Shown in pieces: positions 58,365 through 64,000 of a DNA stretch of 64,000 nucleotides. Every line of letters starts with the position of its first letter. Position 1 is the first letter of the stretch. Below the pieces are notes generated by a model. That model had not been told where the DNA came from and did no database searches. It was given only the letters and a program-made list of their open reading frames with translations. The position numbers and the translations under genes were made by a program. The stretch covers positions 30,084,914-30,148,913 of the forward strand of contig NC_016132.3 in the NCBI RefSeq assembly GCF_000005505.3, in the 5' to 3' direction. Origin of the DNA: Brachypodium distachyon. Taxonomy: Eukaryota; Streptophyta; Magnoliopsida; Poales; Poaceae.

Positions 58365-59751
58365 TAATTGGATGGACACTCGCCGCTGGCGAAGAAATCA
58401 TCCAGCGAAGATCAGAGTAGAATCCACGAAGATGGCCAAAAATTTCGTTGCGCGTGGTCGTCTGTTCTGGATGCAGGTCGGGACAGTGGCATCACTGCGT
58501 AGACTCCTGGTGCCAGGTTTCAGCCTGCGGCGTGTCCTTGTTTGCCAGAACCGGCCGGCGGCGGCCGTGGGCAGTGCTGTGGACGGGGCTTCGGCTTGAG
58601 CTTTGGGAGGGGATGGCGCGATGTTTCGTGTGTGGCCGGGAGTGTCGTCGGCGGTTGCAGGAGAGGCGGCGGCATTGAGTGCGAGCGTTGCGGTCACGGA
58701 GGCGCAAGCGTTGTTGCTTGCATAGGAGGCGACAAAGCGCTTGGGGCGCACAGTCGGGCCAGGAAGGCCGGCTAGCCCGGTGGAGTAGGGGTGGCCCAAG
58801 TATGTGGTGGGGGAAGGGAGAAACAAAGAAGTGGACTGGTAGCAGATTTTGGCCCAAGCTTCTGGTAAGAAAAAGAAGAGGATAATAGGAAAAATAGGCT
58901 GGGCTGCTACTGCTGGCAAAGTAAGAGTGGAGAAGCAAAGAAAACCCTAGCCACCGTCTTAGAGGAAGCTTCGATCTCCGGCGGTTCTCCTCATCTCTCA
59001 CAGCCGATCTAGCGTTGAGAGATGAGGGGAATCACGGATCAACGTCTGGCATTTAGTTTTGCTACCAACTTTTGTTACGTTAGTTAATTTATTCTTCTGA
59101 GTGGCGTCTTGACAATTGGGAAGTCGTCGTATAAATATAGGTGTCATGGCTCCTTCCTTGTCCTGGTATTGGCGTTGCAACCCATGCTATGGAGTCAGTG
59201 GTTCTCACGACACGCATTTTCGTATTTTTGATCATTTTCTCTGTTAATTCATCAACGGAGAAGAAGTTTTACAGCCTGTCTTACAAGGGTATGTCCTCGC
59301 CCATTATGCGTTCAATGATCTTAGGTTATCACCGTTTGTGATGGGCGGCTCATGAGGCTCTTCAAAATCTTTGAGTTTAGTTCAGCTTGTGCAAGCATGA
59401 TATTCTGCAATTTTGTCAACGAATACGTGGAGAAGCATAAAGATGGGATGGTGGATCAAGAGAAGTTTACTTCCATAACTAAAATAAAAAAAATTAGTTT
59501 TGTCGAGTATCTTCGCTGATCAAGAGAAGTTTACTTCCATGACTAAAATAAAAAATTTAGTTTTGTTGAGTATCTTCGCTGTCTTGTCCGTTCGTGTATC
59601 GATCTTTTGTGCTACTTGTTTCATGAATCAATAAAGCCAGATTGTTGTTCTAATTTTTTTTTAAAGAAAGAGATATTTTTTTTAATTATTTAAAAGCTAA
59701 GATCAAAAACAACTTCAAAACCAAGATTGAAATGAAGCCAAAAAATATATA
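58365..59751. other. No gene recognised
   Basis: The GC-rich stretch 58,440-58,800 has overlapping open frames on both strands without a recognisable domain. The rest is AT-rich. A 50-bp direct repeat (GATCAAGAGAAGTTTACTTC at about 59,456 and 59,518) is present. Confidence 0.45.
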
Positions 59752-59873
59752 CTTCCTCCATCCAAAAAAGAAGTCACAACTTTGACTAAATTTGAATGCA
59801 TTTATACACTAAGTTATGTCTAGATACATCCAAATTTTGACAAACTTGAGACATCTTTTGTTGGACGGGGGAG
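59752..59873. mobile_element. Stowaway-like MITE, decayed
   Basis: Left CTTCCTCCATCCAAAAAAG and right CTTTTGTTGGACGGGGGAG are imperfect inverted repeats. TA is present on the left; the right flank is CA. Confidence 0.6.
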
Positions 59874-59970
59874 CATGAGAAAATCCAAGCCCTGATAGAT
59901 TTTTCTTTCTTATTTAATGTTTTGTCATAGTGTAGTGCACCTAGCATTTCACACGCAAAGAAAACATATA

Positions 59971-60036
59971 CTCACTCCGTCCCAAAATAAGTGATGTGGT
60001 ATACAAATCCATGTCATTTATTTTGAGACGGAGGAG
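59971..60036. mobile_element. Short Stowaway-like MITE
   Basis: Left CTCACTCCGTCCCAAAATAA and right TTATTTTGAGACGGAGGAG pair almost completely, with TA on both sides. At 66 bp it is close to the minimum for the type. Confidence 0.7.
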
Positions 60037-60570
60037 TAGATTTTGATTTTCATAGGGACAAAAATATGTTACATACTACTACAGTTGGTGAATCGGAATT
60101 GTCGTTTTCATGAAAACTTTTCCGATTGGCCAATCGGAATTGTGGGTTTGGCAAAACCTTTCTCCAATAATAGACAATCGGACATTCTCGGGTTTGCAAA
60201 CCCCTTCTCATATTCATGAATGAAAGATGTATGGCCCCTATCAAAGCCGGTTCATAAGAAGTGATGAAGTGCAAATCATGAATTTAAATTGCGAACCAGA
60301 CTGATCACGAATCAGGTAACTATGATGAATTAAACTAATTGAGACCTACTGGTCTCACTTACAATTACTATACTATACCTGCGAGCCCATTTATTAGCCT
60401 GTGCAGCCATGAACTAAATGATACGTTCTCCAATATTGGTTGATAAGAGAAAACAAAACTTGAACATCTGCACCTTAATTACCTACAACTATACACAAAC
60501 CAAGTTAATCTGGAAGCTCACGTACTGATCATGTGGCTTCCCCACATCGAGATTAGAATGAAGAATCAAT
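60037..60570. other. 3' flank of WRKY gene B
   Basis: AT-rich. No gene or repeat recognised; a short GATTGGCCAATCGG-like palindromic sequence lies at about 60,122-60,140. Confidence 0.4.
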
Positions 60571-63565
60571 TTAAGTATCACGTCGCTGATGAAAAGGGAA
60601 GATGCCGTCCATGCTGCTGGCCCCGCTACTGCCAGAGTTGAACATGGCATCCGCGAGATCCAGCACCGGGTAATCCGAGTCCCTCCCTGCGGCCGACACG
60701 TTCATCTGTGCGCCGCTGCTGATCCCCTCCCCGGCGCCGGCCCCAATGCCCTGCTGGACGCTGGCCGGCATCCAGTTCATGCCGAGGTGGATCGACGTGG
60801 ACAGCGGCGCCGCCGCAAAGCGCGGCTGCTCGGCGTGTGCCATGACGAGGTCTGGGGCGAGGCGGGAGCCTGCAGACGTGGGGGTTGGAGAATTGGTCGT
60901 TGAGGCCACCGTGGCAGCGGGGAGGGTGAGCAGCGGGGTGGTGGAGGTGAGGCAGCTGTGGTTGCCGCAGTAGGTGACCTCGTACGTGAAGGGGTCCTCG
61001 TCCAGGCGCTGCACCTTCTTCTTGGCCTCGCACCCGTAGTAGTTCTTGTGAGTGCACCGGTAGTAGCTCCTGTTGATTAAGCAAAATTGGATCATGACCA
61101 CGTTTAGATTTGTCACATCATGCATATATTCATGCGCAGGTATTATTAATTTCATGACACACATGGCTATATGTAAAATATCTGAATCTATTGGTTGTTA
61201 TTCCAAATACATGGGGTGCACCGTGCACACATGTTGGGTAAGACTGCTTCGGTTTTTCTATATCTCAATTGCCTGATTTTTAATTGAGATAAGTTGATTC
61301 CTCAACCGTTTGATTTGTGCTCTAAGATTCGAAAGAGGATGATTGAAAAAAAAGTATAAAATGATATCTACATACTAATTCAACGTCTCTGATCCGTCAA
61401 CTTAGATTTATGTATTTTGCTTAAAAATTAGACAACTTAGATATAGCTACACTCTATTTCGGTTTTTCTTTTTGAGGGAAGACCATCGTGGCTAGCTTTA
61501 TTACCAATTAAAACACAGTTAGTCCAACCACACCTGGATTAGCCTCTCTGAGACAATGCTAGATGATGACTTTATCAAAATCCTTCGGAGCCTCCAAACA
61601 ACCGATGTAAATCGAAGACTACTTTTAATTTGTATTATTTGTTCGATAGAAAAACTGTAAGGAAGATCCATACAACATAATTGTGAGCACCAGAATTTGA
61701 ATCCTGTTGGGTAAAGTCATGCATCCACAACTCCACCTTTTGTATTACTTACGGTGGAGTGTGGAAATTAATCCAGTTTATACTCATGCGGGAGTGTGGA
61801 GTATTTTATTTATGCCATTATTTGCATGCCTATTAGCAGTTCATAAAACAGGTTTAGCACATCACAAACAGCAAGTGCAAACTGATCTTAAGTGGGTATT
61901 TCTTATATATATGCATTTCATGTTCTCAGAATGTGTGCTAGAAAAATATCCGGTCTTGCATGTTTCAAACCGTGTATTAGACTCTTACCTACCTTTGATC
62001 TTTCTTTGGAACTACGAGTATATACGAAGTATGATCAAGGCCATATGCACTTCTTTGCACTCATGATTAACCTAAAAGATCTGATCTGAGTTAAAGATCT
62101 TGCGCGTAGGAGCCATAGTACGTACGTCAGTACGTTCATACACACGATCGAAGAGGACTAGCTTGTCATCATCGCTAGTGTAACTAAATTTCTCGCATAC
62201 ACATCGCAACGGGGCACACGCCGGAGCTAAACAAATGTGATTGGAAATTAGGTGGTACCGTATATTAATATTAATGTCAGTGCGTGTTAATTGTAATCTC
62301 GCTTGGGTGGGGAAAGCAAAAAAAGAAGGTGGAGCAATTATTTGATGTGTGAAAAGTGAATTAGCCACGCACAGACCGAAATGTGTGTGAAAGCACGCGC
62401 GAAACCTGGGCAGATTCATCGTCGTCGTATACAGATATATGGCTTCCGTATGGAGACGTACACAAAACGCAATATACTATCAGGCATGCATAAGCTCATG
62501 AGAATAATCAATCAAATCAGCTAGAAGAAATCAATAAAACTAGAAGAAATCATAAGTCATTTGATTAAATTAATTACCTCGGGTACCTGGAGCCGAGGAT
62601 GTCCTTCTGGCCATACTTGCGCCACGTATAGCCGTCGTCCGGTGGCAGCTCGGTGTTGCCCGTCCGCTGCGCGGGAACCATCAACGTCTGCCTCTGCCCA
62701 CTTTCCCTCCTGGAGCAGACAACAAACGTCATCATGAGCCTCGTTTAAATACACTCAAATGGAGTAAGTTATAGCGCATCTAACATCTTCGTACTCATCG
62801 ACAGATCTGATCCAGCGTGTGTAAACCCTCGTGTAACAACTAACAACGCCCCGCTGACCCAGCTAGCTAGCAAATCGTACGTCGCTTTCGCGGGCAGAGA
62901 ACAAAGACTGGCCATATGAGGCAGACGAAAATTCGCTGGCATTTCTGGGCCATGACGTGGTAAAGGGTCAGTTTGAATTATTGACCGCCAAAATCTAGCG
63001 ATCGATGGGTTGCCGCAGCTGTACGGATCACGTACCTCCTCCTGCCGCTGCCCTGCCGTGGCTGGACCGGCGGCGGAGACCCGGACGACGACGCCAGCCG
63101 CCTCAACGGTCCCCCCGCCACCGCTCGCGCGCCCTGCAACACATCGGCTCCAGCCACGTGGAACGGCTCCTGCTGGACTGGAGGCTCCCCGAGGAACTGG
63201 CTTCTGCCGGCCGCGGCCTCTTCCGCGCTGCGGCGCAGGAGGAGGAAGTCCAGTGGCCCGCCGGCGTCCAGACCGCCGTAGGGCTGCAGCATGCGGAAGG
63301 CCGCGTTGTAGGCTTGGGCAATGCCGTGGCAGCGGTCGGCGAGGTAGGCCGGGTCGTTCTGGGTCGCCGGGAGCTCGCTCATGAACTCCCCGGCCAGCCG
63401 GAACGCCTCGCTGATCTGCGACAGCGCCTCGTCCATCTCTCCTACGTTGTTGCCGTGGACGACGATGCTGCTGGCGGCCTCTGTTTGGCTTTCTCGGTGG
63501 CCTGCAAGGTAGCTGAGTACTAGCGCTAATGGCGGACCGGCGCCGTATGGTGCAAGGACGTGCAT
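60571..63565 (-). CDS. WRKY transcription factor, group III (gene B)
   Basis: Three exons: 63,036-63,565, 62,578-62,709 and 60,571-61,069, giving 386 residues with GT-AG borders and matching phases. Intron 1 is 326 bp and intron 2 is 1,508 bp. Exon 1 encodes a long N-terminal region ([22 protein letters not shown]) ending in a basic GSGRRR. Exon 2 carries WRKYGQK at residues 206-212. Intron 2 splits the Arg codon of YPR, as in gene A. Exon 3 completes the zinc finger C226-X7-C234-X23-H258-X-C260, the standard group III spacing. It continues with [12 protein letters not shown] and a long variable tail that ends RRDT. The first ATG in frame is 63,565. A nuclear DNA-binding regulator, probably of stress or defence genes as for the family; this role is inference. 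Confidence 0.93.
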
Positions 63566-63654
63566 CAACTCGATCGATCCGGCTGTTGTGTTGTTGATGC
63601 AAAATATAGAACTCAAAGATTGTTTTTGTCACGCGTACGTACAAGACGTAGTAC

Positions 63655-63662
63655 TATATATA
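63655..63662 (-). promoter_or_regulatory. TATA box of WRKY gene B
   Basis: TATATATA on the minus strand, 90 bp before the ATG at 63,565. Confidence 0.6.
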
Positions 63663-64000
63663 CGTGAGGGGCGCCATAACATGGAGGAAACAACGTGGCA
63701 CGTACTTGTTTAGCAGACTCGCAAGCGGTAAGAAAGAAGTTAGAAAGAACGAGTCATTGGTCATGGAGGAGACCATATTTTTAATAACTAGCTTAATGCT
63801 GGTTACTGATGGTCGAGTAGTCACCTTTCTCACTACACATGGTCGTTGGGTCATGGGGAAGACCACCAAAGTTGGAAACAGCATTCCACATGGAAGGATC
63901 TTAATTCTCTACCCTCTAATTTTCTTCCCTTTCTTTGGCCAAGGACTTCTTGAACATGTTTTTCGCAGACAACTTTGTTCGACCTTTTCACCGCCTCAAG
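63663..64000. other. Upstream region of WRKY gene B
   Basis: No gene. Two similar segments, GGTCATGGAGGAGACCA (about 63,760) and GGTCATGGGGAAGACCA (about 63,848), form a short direct repeat whose ends are also inverted (GGTC...GACC). I saw no TTGAC W-box core here. Confidence 0.4.

Noticed and set aside
58398..59001. Overlapping open frames of 150 to 170 codons
   Set aside because: GC-rich sequence with frames open on both strands, no motifs, and no splice or promoter support.
1..64000. CRISPR arrays, tRNA or rRNA genes, bacterial operons
   Set aside because: None seen. The spaced repeats present are LTRs, transposon subterminal motifs and short tandem repeats.

Overview
The window is nuclear DNA of a grass (Poaceae). 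The reasons are two intron-containing group III WRKY genes, GC-rich Ty3/gypsy elements that carry an antisense gene, and Stowaway, PIF/Tourist-like and CACTA-like elements of the kind common in cereals. I cannot name the species. About 41 kb on the left is a nest of dead LTR retrotransposons. The right 18 kb is a gene-bearing region with small DNA transposons.

Left part (1-45,266). The names Tat-A to Tat-D are mine, for Ty3/gypsy elements of the Tat type (RIRE2/Grande-like). They have gag-pol on one strand and, between pol and the 3' LTR, a long spliced antisense gene with a coiled-coil tail. 1-428 is a scrap of minus-strand reverse transcriptase (Tat-D). 1,652-4,880 is the 3' end of Tat-B (plus-oriented), which sits inside the antisense gene of Tat-A (minus-oriented, 4,881-18,745). 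The 5' LTR of Tat-A is split by a 3.3 kb solo LTR with a perfect 5-bp target duplication. Tat-A itself lies in the gag of a Tekay-like chromovirus (18,746-22,185). At 22,186-27,941 a 5,756-bp block of Tat-B plus Tat-A (3,806-9,561) is repeated without a single indel. It is fused directly to the LTR of Tat-C (27,939-41,263), the most complete element, which is inserted in a copia element (41,264-45,266).

Right part. 45,267-50,400 holds an unrecognised multi-exon minus-strand gene, or its remains, with a receptor-like-kinase scrap inside. WRKY gene A (50,822-51,944) and WRKY gene B (60,571-63,565) are both on the minus strand, each with three exons and the intron inside the WRKY domain typical of group III. 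Between them lie a Tourist-like MITE with a Stowaway nested in it, other Stowaways, a 3.2 kb CACTA-like element with TTA target duplications that contains a solo Tat LTR, and a PIF/Harbinger-like MITE.

Only the two WRKY genes, and perhaps the unrecognised gene, look like functional host genes. The best candidate for something under-described is the antisense gene of the Tat elements. It has its own TATA box about 110 bp before its ATG in two copies, it is spliced, and one intron is precisely present in one copy and absent in two others. I saw no tRNA, rRNA or CRISPR.
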